From positions 1-64,000 of the forward strand of contig JAIXYK010000054.1 of NCBI GenBank assembly GCA_027490225.1: DNA of 64,000 nt, in the 5' to 3' direction. The position numbers and the translations under genes are program-made. This document shows positions 9,438 to 18,379 of the stretch, one piece after another (within the stretch, counting starts at the first letter, position 1; every line of letters starts with the position of its first letter). The notes under the pieces are model-generated. The model was not told the origin of the DNA and searched no databases. It saw nothing but the letters and a program-made list of their open reading frames with translations. This DNA comes from Bacteroidota bacterium (GTDB taxonomy: Bacteria > Bacteroidota > Bacteroidia > M30B66).

Positions 9438-10115
9438 TCAAAAATTTAAACTGATTGAAAACCCCGAACCTCTTGTATTGCCTGCATAAATGTTGAATGG
9501 ACTTGGACTAATTTTTAAACTTAAATCTTCACTTACATCAAAGTCGAATAAATGTCCATCAACATTCGCATCTACAATGTTTAATGCATACAACAAAAAC
9601 ATTCCGATAATACTTAAGTCTCTATTCCTGCGGTAATAACTTTGTAATTCGTTTAAATTAGCGTCTGAATACAAATTTAATTCAGGATTTAAACCACCCA
9701 GATTTTGCTGTCTTTTTATTAATTCTGATTTGTAGTTTTTATACAAACCTTGACTAAAGTTTAAACTATAAATTAATGCACCAGTTCCTGCAACAATAAT
9801 TCCTATTTTCCAATACTTTTTATTGTAGGCTTGACCTAAACCGGGTAAAATGGCTGAATAAATTGCCGCTTTTCTTGCTGAATGAGGAATAATTGAGTCT
9901 TTAACAGTTTTTGAAGTATCTATTGCTGCAATTTTGTTTTTTTTGATTGATTTTTCGGCAGGAATATTTTTCAAATCGCCAATGCGTTGAAATTTATCTG
10001 GAAAGGAATCTTTTACAGACGTGCTTTTGGTAGAATCTACTTGCGCAAACCCTACCTGAAATGCCAGGCTCCAAGTAAAGAAAAAAAGGAAAAAGTTTTT
10101 CTTTTGGATTTTCAT
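9438..10115 (-). CDS. DUF5683-like exported/membrane protein of the par-dap operon
   Basis: A 225-residue protein with a signal peptide ending near FQVGFAQ (residue 25). A charged linker (about 26-75) follows, then a conserved-looking block SARKAAIYSAILPGLGQAYNK, one or two hydrophobic segments (about 105-125, 165-185), and a C-terminal stretch ending in a beta-like ISLNF, which suggests an envelope protein. The block and gene position match the DUF5683 family found between parB and dapB in Bacteroidota. No biochemical role is known to me. Its ATG overlaps the parB stop by 1 nt (TAATG). Confidence 0.8.
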   Translation of the reverse strand: MKIQKKNFFLFFFTWSLAFQVGFAQVDSTKSTSVKDSFPDKFQRIGDLKNIPAEKSIKKNKIAAIDTSKTVKDSIIPHSARKAAIYSAILPGLGQAYNKKYWKIGIIVAGTGALIYSLNFSQGLYKNYKSELIKRQQNLGGLNPELNLYSDANLNELQSYYRRNRDLSIIGMFLLYALNIVDANVDGHLFDFDVSEDLSLKISPSPFNIYAGNTRGSGFSISLNF

Positions 10116-11014
10116 TAATGGGTTAATTTCTTGAGCAAGTCTTCTAATTCTTCATTAGATTGAAACTTGATATTCAACAATCCAGAGCCATCTTTCCCAA
10201 CTTTTACTTCCAGGGGTGTGTTAATTTTTTTGTTTATTTGATTGATAGCAGATTTTAATTCAGCAGAAACTTTGAAAGTAGAACGTTCAATAGATTTCTT
10301 TTCAGGTGATTTAACTGCACGCGCGGCTTCTTCTACTTGACGAACAGAAAGTTCGTTAGAAACAATCTGATTGTACAGATTTAACTGTTGTTGAGGATCT
10401 TCGATATTTATAAGAGCTCTTGCATGGCCCATACTTAATTTTCGGGTTCTTATTCCCAATTGAATTTCTGGTGGTAATCTTAATAAGCGTAAGTAATTGG
10501 TAATGGTAGAACGTTTTTTTGCTACTTTCTCACTTACTTCTTCTTGCGTAAGTTTTACTTCTTCAATTAAACGTTGATAGGCTAAAGCAATTTCTATAGA
10601 ATCGAGTTCTTCTCTTTGAATATTTTCAACCAATGCCATTTCTAGCATAGCTTGGTCGTTAGCGATTCTTATGTATGCAGGAATGAGTGTTAAACCTGCC
10701 ATTTGTGAAGCCCTGAATCTTCTTTCTCCGCTAATGAGCTGGTATTGGTCATAACCCATTTTACGAACTGTAACAGGTTGAATCAATCCCATTTCCTGAA
10801 TAGATTCTGACAATTCTTTTAAGGCTTCTTCCTCAAAATGTGTGCGTGGTTGAAATGGATTTGCAACAATTTGCTCAATTGGTAAATCTGCAATAGAACC
10901 TACCGAAGCAGTTTCTGCTGAACGAATTGTTTTTGTTGTGATGTCTGTTTCAGGACTCTGTAGCAATGCACCTAAACCTCTACCTAAAGCGCCTTTTTTA
11001 TTATTCGAACTCAT
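10115..11014 (-). CDS. parB: Chromosome partitioning protein ParB
   Basis: Binds parS sites and spreads as a CTP-dependent clamp to load ParA and SMC. A disordered N-terminus (MSSNNKKGALGRGLGALL, the usual ParA-stimulating motif) is followed by the ParB/Srx fold (about 43-130) with NPFQPR at 52-57 and the CTP-binding GERRFRA at 96-102. An HTH domain (about 150-200) and a C-terminal dimerisation domain (about 250-299) complete it. Length of 299 is standard. It is co-transcribed with parA, 22 bp downstream of it. I noticed no palindromic parS site in the window, though I did not scan exhaustively. Confidence 0.96.
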   Translation of the reverse strand: MSSNNKKGALGRGLGALLQSPETDITTKTIRSAETASVGSIADLPIEQIVANPFQPRTHFEEEALKELSESIQEMGLIQPVTVRKMGYDQYQLISGERRFRASQMAGLTLIPAYIRIANDQAMLEMALVENIQREELDSIEIALAYQRLIEEVKLTQEEVSEKVAKKRSTITNYLRLLRLPPEIQLGIRTRKLSMGHARALINIEDPQQQLNLYNQIVSNELSVRQVEEAARAVKSPEKKSIERSTFKVSAELKSAINQINKKINTPLEVKVGKDGSGLLNIKFQSNEELEDLLKKLTH

Positions 11015-11036
11015 GATTACTTAGATAAAATTGAGA

Positions 11037-11858
11037 TTAATTAAGCTGTTCACTTAAGTTATCAATGATTTTATCACTCAATTTCAATTTTGTTAATTCA
11101 TTTTTTTGCAAGATTTCTCTGGCAAGATTTAAATAATTAGTTGCTCCAGATGAGCTGGCGTCGTGCATTATTACAGACAATCCAAAACTTGGAGCCTCTC
11201 CTAAACGGATGTTGCGTTGGATTATTGTATCAAATACCATGGTTTGAAAATGCGTTTTTACTTCTTCAACCACTTGATTGCTAAGTCTTAGACGAGAGTC
11301 GTACATGGTTAATAAAATACCTTCAATTTCAAGTTCGGTATTTAAACGCGACTGAACTATTTTAATGGGATTCAACAATTTACCTAATCCTTCTAATGCA
11401 AAATACTCGCATTGAACAGGAATAATCACTGAATCTGCTGTAGTTAAAGAGTTTAATGTAATTAAGCCCAGAGAAGGAGAACAATCAATAATGATAAATT
11501 CGTATTGGTCTTTAATTTTGCTGATGGCATTACGCATCATGTGTTCCCGATTGGGAAGGTTAATCATTTCAATTTCAGCACCTACTAAATCGATATGTGC
11601 TGGAATTAAATCTAAATTGGGAGTATTGGTGTTTAAAATGATGTCTTTTATTTCTACTTCATTTATTATACACTCATAAATACTTGTTTTTATGTTTCTT
11701 GGGTCGAAGCCAATACCAGAAGTGGCGTTTGCTTGAGGATCAGCATCGATTAATAATGTTTTGTGCTCTAAAATCGCTAAGCTGGCCGCAAGGTTTATAG
11801 CTGTGGTAGTTTTTCCTACTCCTCCTTTTTGATTGGCAATTGCAATTATTCTACTCAT
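11037..11858 (-). CDS. parA: Chromosome partitioning ATPase ParA (Soj)
   Basis: Deviant Walker-A ATPase that moves ParB-parS complexes over the nucleoid. The N-terminal box KGGVGKTTTAINLAASLA has the signature first lysine at K11. LLIDADPQANATSG is Walker A', and FIIIDCSPSLGLITLNSL is the Walker B region. At 273 residues it is a chromosomal-type ParA without an N-terminal HTH. It is the first gene of the leftward operon to lepB. Confidence 0.96.
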   Translation of the reverse strand: MSRIIAIANQKGGVGKTTTAINLAASLAILEHKTLLIDADPQANATSGIGFDPRNIKTSIYECIINEVEIKDIILNTNTPNLDLIPAHIDLVGAEIEMINLPNREHMMRNAISKIKDQYEFIIIDCSPSLGLITLNSLTTADSVIIPVQCEYFALEGLGKLLNPIKIVQSRLNTELEIEGILLTMYDSRLRLSNQVVEEVKTHFQTMVFDTIIQRNIRLGEAPSFGLSVIMHDASSSGATNYLNLAREILQKNELTKLKLSDKIIDNLSEQLN

Positions 11859-11904
11859 AGTTTATGGCTTTAACAGTTCAGGATTTGTTGCTGTTAAATT
11901 TGTG

Positions 11905-11912
11905 CAAATATA
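11905..11912 (-). promoter_or_regulatory. Candidate -7 box (TATATTTG) of the parAB-dapB-lepB operon
   Basis: TATATTTG on the minus strand fits TAnnTTTG and lies 46 nt before the parA ATG. A -33 element is not obvious. Confidence 0.4.
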
Positions 11913-11988
11913 GCCAATAATGATGTGAGCTAATCTTAAAATGATTAACACTAAATAGTTGGTAAGTCTATGTTATTAACAAAATACC

Positions 11989-14106
11989 CTATAAATGCTC
12001 TTGCAGGTAGCGAGTAATTGTTTTCATCAGGTGAATTCTATCTTTACCTGAAACGTTGTGTTCGTGTTCAGGATAAATCATATAATCAATCAAAACGCCT
12101 TCTTCCACGCATTTTTTTACCATTTCCTGACTATGCTGCCAAACAACTACAGGGTCAACTGTTCCATGAATTAACATCAATCTGTCTTTCAGCATTTTTG
12201 CATTGTTCAATAAGTTGGCATTTTCATATCCCTTCTCGTTTTCTTGTGGTGTGTCCATGTATCGTTCCGTGTACATAATTTCATACATTTTCCAATCAAT
12301 TACAGGCCCTCCGGCTACACCAGCTTTAAACATTCCCGGATTCTTACTCAGCATAGTGGTTGTCATAAAACCGCCAAAACTCCAACCATGAACACCAATT
12401 CTGTTAACATCAACAAAATCTAAACTTTTTAAATAATCTACGCCTTTTAATTGGTCAGCCATTTCATTTACCCCTAAATTTTGATGAATTACCTGTTCAA
12501 ACTCAAGTCCACGGCTGGCAGAGCCTCTGTTGTCAACTGTAAAAATAACAAAACCTTGAGAAGCCATCCAGGCCATCCAATTGTTTCCTCCACCTAACCA
12601 TCTATTGGTAATCATTTGTGCATGAGGTCCACCATATACGTAAATCACAACAGGATATTTCTTCCCTTTCTCTATATTGTAAGGTTTGAAAAGCCTTCCA
12701 TTAAGTATTGTTTTACCATCGGCAGCAGTAATATTAATCAATTCTGGTTTTACCAACTTTGTGTCTTGAAAAGGGTCTGAAGCTGTTAAAACTGTTTGTA
12801 AAATCTTGCCGTTGGAAGCATTTACTGTTATTCTTCTCGGAATGGTAAGTGCACTAAAATTGTCGATAAAGTAATTTCCATCAGCACTCATTTGAACAGT
12901 ATGCATTCCATTTTCATTTGTCAAGAATGTCATTTTACCTTTTAAATCAGTTTTAACTAATTTTCGGTTTAATCCGTTTTCAGTAGAAAGTACCATGAAT
13001 ATTTGTTTCCCATCAGAAGAGATTGCAACAACTTGTTCTACAGGAGTGTCGCCAGCACTTAATTGCTGAATCATTTTGCCGGATAAATCATACAAATACA
13101 AATGGTTAAAGCCACTTCTTTCACTTTGCCAAATAAATTGATCGTTCTTTCCTGGAATAAACTGTGCAGCATTTTCTGGTTCAATCCATTGCGGGTCACT
13201 TTCTGTAAGGAGTGTTTTTACAAAACTGCCGTCAATGGCATTGTATTGATTCAATTTCATTTCATTTTGCGCACGATTTACGATTGCAATCAAAATGAAT
13301 TTTTCATCGGGTGTCCAAGAAATATTTGTAAGGTATTGTTCTTCAGGTTCTCCAGTTTTGATAAATATGGTTTTTTCAGAAGCTAAATCATACACTCCCA
13401 AAGTTACATGGTGACTTTTTTGCCCAGCCATTGGGTATTTGATGATTTTTTCTTTTGCTGGTAAAGTTCCTAATTGAACCAACGGATAATCAGTAACCAT
13501 CGTTTGATCCATTCTATAAAAAGCAAGCTTGTTACCATTGGGACTCCAAAAAGTACCTTTTGAAATTCCAAATTCTTCTCTATGAACCGATTTCCCCGAA
13601 ATGATGTTTATATTACTTTCATTGCTAACATTAACAGTTTTATCTTTACTAGCAATAAAAAGGTTGTTATTAATTGTAAAAGCAACATGTTTTTGAAGTG
13701 GAGCTACTTCTTGATTTTCTGCTTCCTTATCAATAGAAATTGTATTTATAATCTTTTTTTCTGAAAGGTTATAAATATGAAATCCTTTTGCATCATAGAA
13801 CGAAAACTGATTTTGGTCTATCCAAACAATATCAGGAAACCTTTTCAATTCTGAATTGATATCTGAGGGTTTTAATATTGTATCAACTTTATTGTCTTTA
13901 ACATTTCCACGGAGTAATTTTTCACCATTTTTATTCAATACCCAACTATAAGTATTGCTTCCTGTAATCCATTGTAAACGGCTTAAATTTATGGGGTTAA
14001 GGCTTGATTTTGTAAATATTTCTTCAAAGGTAATGTCCTTTTGAGCAGAGAGCGATGAAGAGAAAAAATAAAGGCAAACAATAATAGAACTAGCTATCTT
14101 TTTCAT
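11989..14106 (-). CDS. S9 family prolyl peptidase (dipeptidyl peptidase IV type)
   Basis: Exported serine peptidase likely to take dipeptides from N-termini with proline or alanine in position 2. A signal peptide (to about SLSAQ, residue 21) precedes a DPP IV-type beta-propeller (about 40-460) and an alpha/beta-hydrolase domain (about 470-705). The triad is visible: S576 in HGWSFGGF, D651 in IHGTVDPVV and H683 in EHEHNVSG. YGGPHAQM marks the oxyanion region. Length of 705 fits bacterial DPP IV. It stands alone between parA and a T9SS cargo gene. I see no sorting domain at its end. Confidence 0.92.
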   Translation of the reverse strand: MKKIASSIIVCLYFFSSSLSAQKDITFEEIFTKSSLNPINLSRLQWITGSNTYSWVLNKNGEKLLRGNVKDNKVDTILKPSDINSELKRFPDIVWIDQNQFSFYDAKGFHIYNLSEKKIINTISIDKEAENQEVAPLQKHVAFTINNNLFIASKDKTVNVSNESNINIISGKSVHREEFGISKGTFWSPNGNKLAFYRMDQTMVTDYPLVQLGTLPAKEKIIKYPMAGQKSHHVTLGVYDLASEKTIFIKTGEPEEQYLTNISWTPDEKFILIAIVNRAQNEMKLNQYNAIDGSFVKTLLTESDPQWIEPENAAQFIPGKNDQFIWQSERSGFNHLYLYDLSGKMIQQLSAGDTPVEQVVAISSDGKQIFMVLSTENGLNRKLVKTDLKGKMTFLTNENGMHTVQMSADGNYFIDNFSALTIPRRITVNASNGKILQTVLTASDPFQDTKLVKPELINITAADGKTILNGRLFKPYNIEKGKKYPVVIYVYGGPHAQMITNRWLGGGNNWMAWMASQGFVIFTVDNRGSASRGLEFEQVIHQNLGVNEMADQLKGVDYLKSLDFVDVNRIGVHGWSFGGFMTTTMLSKNPGMFKAGVAGGPVIDWKMYEIMYTERYMDTPQENEKGYENANLLNNAKMLKDRLMLIHGTVDPVVVWQHSQEMVKKCVEEGVLIDYMIYPEHEHNVSGKDRIHLMKTITRYLQEHL

Positions 14107-14152
14107 TAAAATAAATTTTGCCGAAAGTAAATAAATTACCGCTAAAACTTTA

Positions 14153-17100
14153 TTATCTGTAGAGAGTTATTGTTCCCATTCTAGTTTTTTTGGAACAAGC
14201 TGTATTTACTATAATTCTGTACACATAAACTCCTTCTTGCACTTCTAAACCATTAAAAGTTCCATCCCAGCCATCAGTTTTATCTTTCCAGCTATAAATC
14301 AATTCTCCCCAACGTGAATAAATACTGGCTTCAACTAAGGGCTCACCTTCTGTGTATAATTGAAATACAGGATTTATCTTATCACCATCGGGCGTAAATG
14401 CTGAAGGAATATACACTTCATCGTCTTGCAAAACATTAATTCTTATGGTATCTGTAATTGCTTCAGCACCGCATCCAGTTATCACACACCTCACTACAAT
14501 TCCATTTATCTCATTGTTGGCTTGTAATTGAAGTGTTGCTGTTTCAGTTCCTTGAACGTCAGAAGTATTAGCCAATGTATCAAATTCACCCAATAGGTTT
14601 CTAATTTCCCATTGATAATCAAGGCCTTCACCCGACGTTGCAACTGGTAATAAAATAGTTTGACCAGAACAAGTTGGAATTGATTTTGGTTCGCTTAAAA
14701 TTATAGGTACGCCTTTTATAAAAATTACTGCTTTTTCTGAAGTATCGGCAGGGAAACAAGTTCCTCCTGCCACACAAATTATTTCACCTAAATGCAAAGA
14801 GCTGTTTATATTGTTAATTACCAAGGTATTTGTATAGGCTCCGGAAATTCCATTTCCATTTTGAATAGGTTGGTAACCATTTCCAGTATTTAAAAACCAA
14901 TTGAAAGTATCGGCATTGCTGGTCGTTACTGACCAAATGGCATTTTCACCTACACAAACTGCTGGAGGAGCTGAAAGTGAGTTGATTTTTGGTAAAGGAG
15001 TAATTGCCAAAGTGGCTGTATTACTGTTAATTGCGTTTCCGCAACCTTCAAGTTGTAATTGAAATTGCGCGCCTTGAAGATTTAATGAAACTGGATTTAT
15101 TGTTATGCTATTGGAATTTGTTCCTGTTATTCCATTACCGTTGTTCAAAAGTGCAAATGTAATCCCATTGTCCAAGCTCATTGACCATTGAAATCCCGAA
15201 CTGTTTTGAGTTTGAGCAGAAAATTGAATGCTACTTCCTTCACAAGTAGTAATGCCTTGTGGTTGAGAAACAAAGATTGGTAAGTCGTTTACAGTTAAAA
15301 CAACATTTTCAGTAGTAAGCGTAGGCAGACAATTTCCTGAAATTATGCAATTTAAGACAATTCCGTTTTGTGAACTGGTAATTGCATTAAATGTTAATGT
15401 TGCTGCAGTTGCACCCGAAATTTGAGGAGAATTAATGAGCGGGCTAAATGTCACACCATTATCAGTGCTCATTTGCCATTGGTACTGAATTCCACTGCCT
15501 GTTGCGTTAACCGTAAAAATTGCATTTTCTCCCACACATTTTTGTACATCAATTGGTTGTAAGTTGATACTTGGAGCTTGCCGAACATTAATTGTTGCCA
15601 GTTGCGATATTACAGGCCCAAAGCAACCACCAGTTAAAATACACCTTACAGCAAATCCATCTTGACTAAAATCAGCATTTAATATTGTTAAGTTGCTTGT
15701 TTGTGTGCCAGAAAATTCTGCTCCATTTACTAAATCAACAAAACTACCAGATGTGTTTATTTGCCATTGAAAATTTGGATTTCCTGAAACGGTAATATTA
15801 TAGTTTATTGGTTGACCTTCGCAAACTGTCTGGGAAATTGGTTCCTGAACAATTGATAATTGGGTGCCGGTAATTATTTCAACCTCATTGCTGTTTACTG
15901 CATTATTGCAACCACTAACAATACAGTAAAAAACTAATCCAACCATGTTTGCTGTTGGACTGTTAATCAAGAGTGTATTTGTACTTGTTCCTGAATAAGG
16001 TGGAATATCGATAAGAGGCGTGAAATTATTCCCACCATCGTTACTAACCAACCATTGATAAGTATTGTTATTACCTGCAACAACATTAAAACTAATATCT
16101 TGACCCTGGCAATACGCTTGATCAAATGGTTGTTGCGTTATAATTGGTGAGGCACTGACATTTAGAATTGCTGTGCTTGAATTTACTGAAGGTCCGCATG
16201 GTCCAGTAACTTCGCAATAATATTGATTGTTATCATTTGAAGAAGAAACTGCAGTTAAAGATAATGTTCCTGTTTGAGCTCCTGAATAAATTCCACCATT
16301 TACAATAGGGGTGAAGGTTCCCGCTCCGTTTTGATTCACATACCATTGGTAAGTATAACCAATATTGGCTGTGCCGATAGAGAAAAATGTATCGTCTAAC
16401 TCGCAAATTGTTGAATTATCGGGTTGTTGAAAATTGCTAATTCCTAATGGCGTGAGTGTAAAGGTAAGTCTAGCATCTGAAGGCCGCTGGAAATATTCAA
16501 TCACTAAATCTGTTGCGCCTGCCAAACAAACTCCATTAGGATAGTTGGTTTGCGTTGTTTTTAAGCTTGAAATATAATTTTGTTCAATAAAACTGTTTAA
16601 TATCCAGGTTGCACCACCGTCTATACTCAAACGAATTCCATCGTCGCCTTGTATACTCATTTGATAAAAACCGGGAGTAAAATTCTCTTGCCTTAAAAGA
16701 CGCATTGAAAAATTTTGTGCATATGAATTGCCACAATCTATGCTTGTACCATTATTCAAAGTGCCTGGAATTCCGCCATTTGCAGAGAGGTTTAAATCGA
16801 ATGTCAATGGATTGTAAATTACATGTCCTTGGTAATTTGCAGGACCAAAAAAAGTTTGTGCATTTATCAAAGCTGGTGTACTTAACAAACCGTTAGTTGT
16901 AGGTGTCCAAGTATATACATGACCAATCCAATTTCCAATTCCTTGTTGATTTTGAGGAACTTGGGCCAAAGGTGTTATGTAAGGTGTAACTGTAATAACA
17001 TTTCCTCCACTGCACTGAAACAAGTCGTTGGATGTATAACCCGTAGAAGCTTTAATTTTAATAGTATATCCGTTTCCTGGGGGTGTAGAACCAGGAATGG

Positions 17101-17437
17101 TTATTTCAAAGTATAAATTGGTAATATTCCCTGTAAATGTATAAGAACCGTTTGTCCAGTTTGTTCCTTGATTGAGGCTATATCTCGTTGCATTTATTGT
17201 TTGTGTTCCTGTTGCAAATGAGCCAGCTGCATTAGAAAGTAATGCTTGAATAACGCTCCCTGCAGGTAAATTATCTATTTGTGGAATTTTCAAAATAATT
17301 CTTCCTCCAGCGCAAACAGCAGGGCAAGCGTAAGGAACAGGTTCGCTTCTAGAAATATATTGTGCAGAAGCAGCTGCCGAGCAAAAAATGAAAAAACAAA
17401 AAATTAAACGTGTTATCACAGAAATGTAAAAATGCAA
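14153..17437 (-). CDS. Secreted Ig-like repeat protein with PA14-like region and T9SS type B (CHU_C) sorting domain
   Basis: A 1094-residue surface or released protein. The signal peptide ends near SAAASAQ. A region near 230-330 (GFYQMSIQGDDGIRLSIDGG) resembles a PA14 carbohydrate-binding fold. About seven Ig-like repeats of 85-95 residues follow, each with a YQW/FQW tryptophan, a YSG/ISG turn and a late cysteine. The final ~85 residues form CHU_C (IPSAFTPDGDKINPVF, YSRWGELIYSWKDK), the type B T9SS signal. A surface-binding role is inferred. The frame opens with TTG at 17437; a GTG at 17419 would also give a good signal peptide, so the start is unsettled. Upstream lie a palindrome and the tandem repeat block. 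Confidence 0.85.
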   Translation of the reverse strand: MHFYISVITRLIFCFFIFCSAAASAQYISRSEPVPYACPAVCAGGRIILKIPQIDNLPAGSVIQALLSNAAGSFATGTQTINATRYSLNQGTNWTNGSYTFTGNITNLYFEITIPGSTPPGNGYTIKIKASTGYTSNDLFQCSGGNVITVTPYITPLAQVPQNQQGIGNWIGHVYTWTPTTNGLLSTPALINAQTFFGPANYQGHVIYNPLTFDLNLSANGGIPGTLNNGTSIDCGNSYAQNFSMRLLRQENFTPGFYQMSIQGDDGIRLSIDGGATWILNSFIEQNYISSLKTTQTNYPNGVCLAGATDLVIEYFQRPSDARLTFTLTPLGISNFQQPDNSTICELDDTFFSIGTANIGYTYQWYVNQNGAGTFTPIVNGGIYSGAQTGTLSLTAVSSSNDNNQYYCEVTGPCGPSVNSSTAILNVSASPIITQQPFDQAYCQGQDISFNVVAGNNNTYQWLVSNDGGNNFTPLIDIPPYSGTSTNTLLINSPTANMVGLVFYCIVSGCNNAVNSNEVEIITGTQLSIVQEPISQTVCEGQPINYNITVSGNPNFQWQINTSGSFVDLVNGAEFSGTQTSNLTILNADFSQDGFAVRCILTGGCFGPVISQLATINVRQAPSINLQPIDVQKCVGENAIFTVNATGSGIQYQWQMSTDNGVTFSPLINSPQISGATAATLTFNAITSSQNGIVLNCIISGNCLPTLTTENVVLTVNDLPIFVSQPQGITTCEGSSIQFSAQTQNSSGFQWSMSLDNGITFALLNNGNGITGTNSNSITINPVSLNLQGAQFQLQLEGCGNAINSNTATLAITPLPKINSLSAPPAVCVGENAIWSVTTSNADTFNWFLNTGNGYQPIQNGNGISGAYTNTLVINNINSSLHLGEIICVAGGTCFPADTSEKAVIFIKGVPIILSEPKSIPTCSGQTILLPVATSGEGLDYQWEIRNLLGEFDTLANTSDVQGTETATLQLQANNEINGIVVRCVITGCGAEAITDTIRINVLQDDEVYIPSAFTPDGDKINPVFQLYTEGEPLVEASIYSRWGELIYSWKDKTDGWDGTFNGLEVQEGVYVYRIIVNTACSKKTRMGTITLYR

Positions 17438-17443
17438 AATTTC

Positions 17444-17460
17444 AGTGTTTCTTAAACACT
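17444..17460. promoter_or_regulatory. Perfect inverted repeat just upstream of the Ig-repeat gene
   Basis: AGTGTTT (17444-17450) and AAACACT (17454-17460) form a perfect 7-bp inverted repeat with a 3-nt centre, 6 bp before the first possible start. It could be an operator or a 5'-leader hairpin. Confidence 0.45.
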
Positions 17461-17488
17461 AAGCTTGATATTTTTTTAATTCATCTAC

Positions 17489-17806
17489 CATTAAAAAATT
17501 AGGAATAAACTTAAAAATCATAATTGCTTCAAGTTTTTTACCATTAAGAAGTTAAGAGTAAACTTAAAAAACTTAATTCCTTCATGGATTTTTTCATTAA
17601 GAAGTTAAGCGTAAACTTAAAAAACTTAATTCCTTCATGGTTTTCTTTCATTAAGAAGTTAACAGTAAAATTTCTTAATTCCTTCATGGTTTTTTACCAT
17701 TAAGAAGTTAAGAGTAAACTTAAAAAACTTAATTCCTTCATGGATTATTTACCATTAAGAAATTAAGACTAAACTTATATTTCTTAACTCGTTATTGGTT
17801 TTATAA
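17489..17806. repeat. Six imperfect tandem copies of a ~53-bp palindromic unit
   Basis: Copies begin at about 17489, 17542, 17595, 17649, 17698 and 17753 (periods 49-55 bp). The core copies start CATTAAGAAGTTAAG and end CTTAATTCCTTCATGG; the first and last are degenerate. Inside each unit the left arm (ATTAAG, then TTAAG) is mirrored by the right arm (CTTAA, then CTTAAT), so each copy could fold as a hairpin. The array fills most of the 434-bp divergent gap between the Ig-repeat gene and the gene at 17872. Confidence 0.85.
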
Positions 17807-17850
17807 CAAAAAGTATTTTGAAAACTCAATTTTTGACAAACAGCACCATT

Positions 17851-17858
17851 TAATTTTG
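17851..17858 (+). promoter_or_regulatory. Candidate -7 box (TAATTTTG) of the gene at 17872
   Basis: TAATTTTG fits TAnnTTTG and ends 13 nt before the ATG. A TTTTG at 17831-17835 could serve as the -33 element, with a 15-nt spacer that is shorter than usual. Confidence 0.4.
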
Positions 17859-17871
17859 CATTATAAAACAT

Positions 17872-18375
17872 ATGAAAATGGAAAAACAATGGATAAAACA
17901 AGGCGAAGAAAAATTTTCACTCTACATTAATGGTCAATTAAACATTAGCGTTTTGTTTCTTCAAAAAAACAATGTTAACAAGGCTCTAATTGAATTTCAA
18001 GATGGAAAATTTACATTCGAAAAGTTTGGTATATCTAAAACAAAAGCAACTTTAACTGATGCGAATGGAAATGCTATTTTAAACCTAAAACCTGAAAAAT
18101 GGTATTCAGACATTACCTCGGTTGAAATGGGAAATAGAACGTATCTCATAAAAACTAAGAATGCTCCTTTGGTGCATCACATGCTGTTTGAAGGAGAAAA
18201 TCTAATGTTAAATTATGGACTAGAAAGCAAAGAGAGTAAACCTGTTTTAAAAATAATTACCCATCAATTAGATGCTTCACCGCTTTTAGATGCGCTGATG
18301 TTTATTTTGTTTTATCCCGTTTTGTTAGAAAATGTAAACGACGACTTACTCTTGCTTTTACTACTTTCTGCTTAG
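17872..18375 (+). CDS. Conserved-looking protein of unknown function with leucine-rich C-terminal tail
   Basis: I do not recognise this 167-residue protein. It has no signal peptide. Residues 1-140 alternate short hydrophobic and polar stretches with several turn-like D/N-G pairs, as in an all-beta fold. The C-terminus (about 141-167) is very hydrophobic, with a run of seven leucines interrupted only by NVNDD before it, and could be a membrane-associating tail. It starts just after the tandem repeat block and converges with the next gene, whose stop is 4 bp away. Base composition is like the surroundings. Confidence 0.7.
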   Translation: MKMEKQWIKQGEEKFSLYINGQLNISVLFLQKNNVNKALIEFQDGKFTFEKFGISKTKATLTDANGNAILNLKPEKWYSDITSVEMGNRTYLIKTKNAPLVHHMLFEGENLMLNYGLESKESKPVLKIITHQLDASPLLDALMFILFYPVLLENVNDDLLLLLLLSA

Positions 18376-18379
18376 CTAT

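Noticed and set aside
9436-9441. Upstream TTG start for dapB adding two residues
   Set aside because: The ATG at 9435 starts at the conserved KIALIGYG strand and avoids overlapping the previous stop.
10115-11858. Possibility that parAB belongs to a plasmid
   Set aside because: The genes sit in the conserved chromosomal order with dapB and lepB, and no replication gene is present.
17489-17806. Tandem repeats considered as a CRISPR array
   Set aside because: Whole units repeat without unique spacers, periods vary from 49 to 55 bp, and no cas genes are near.
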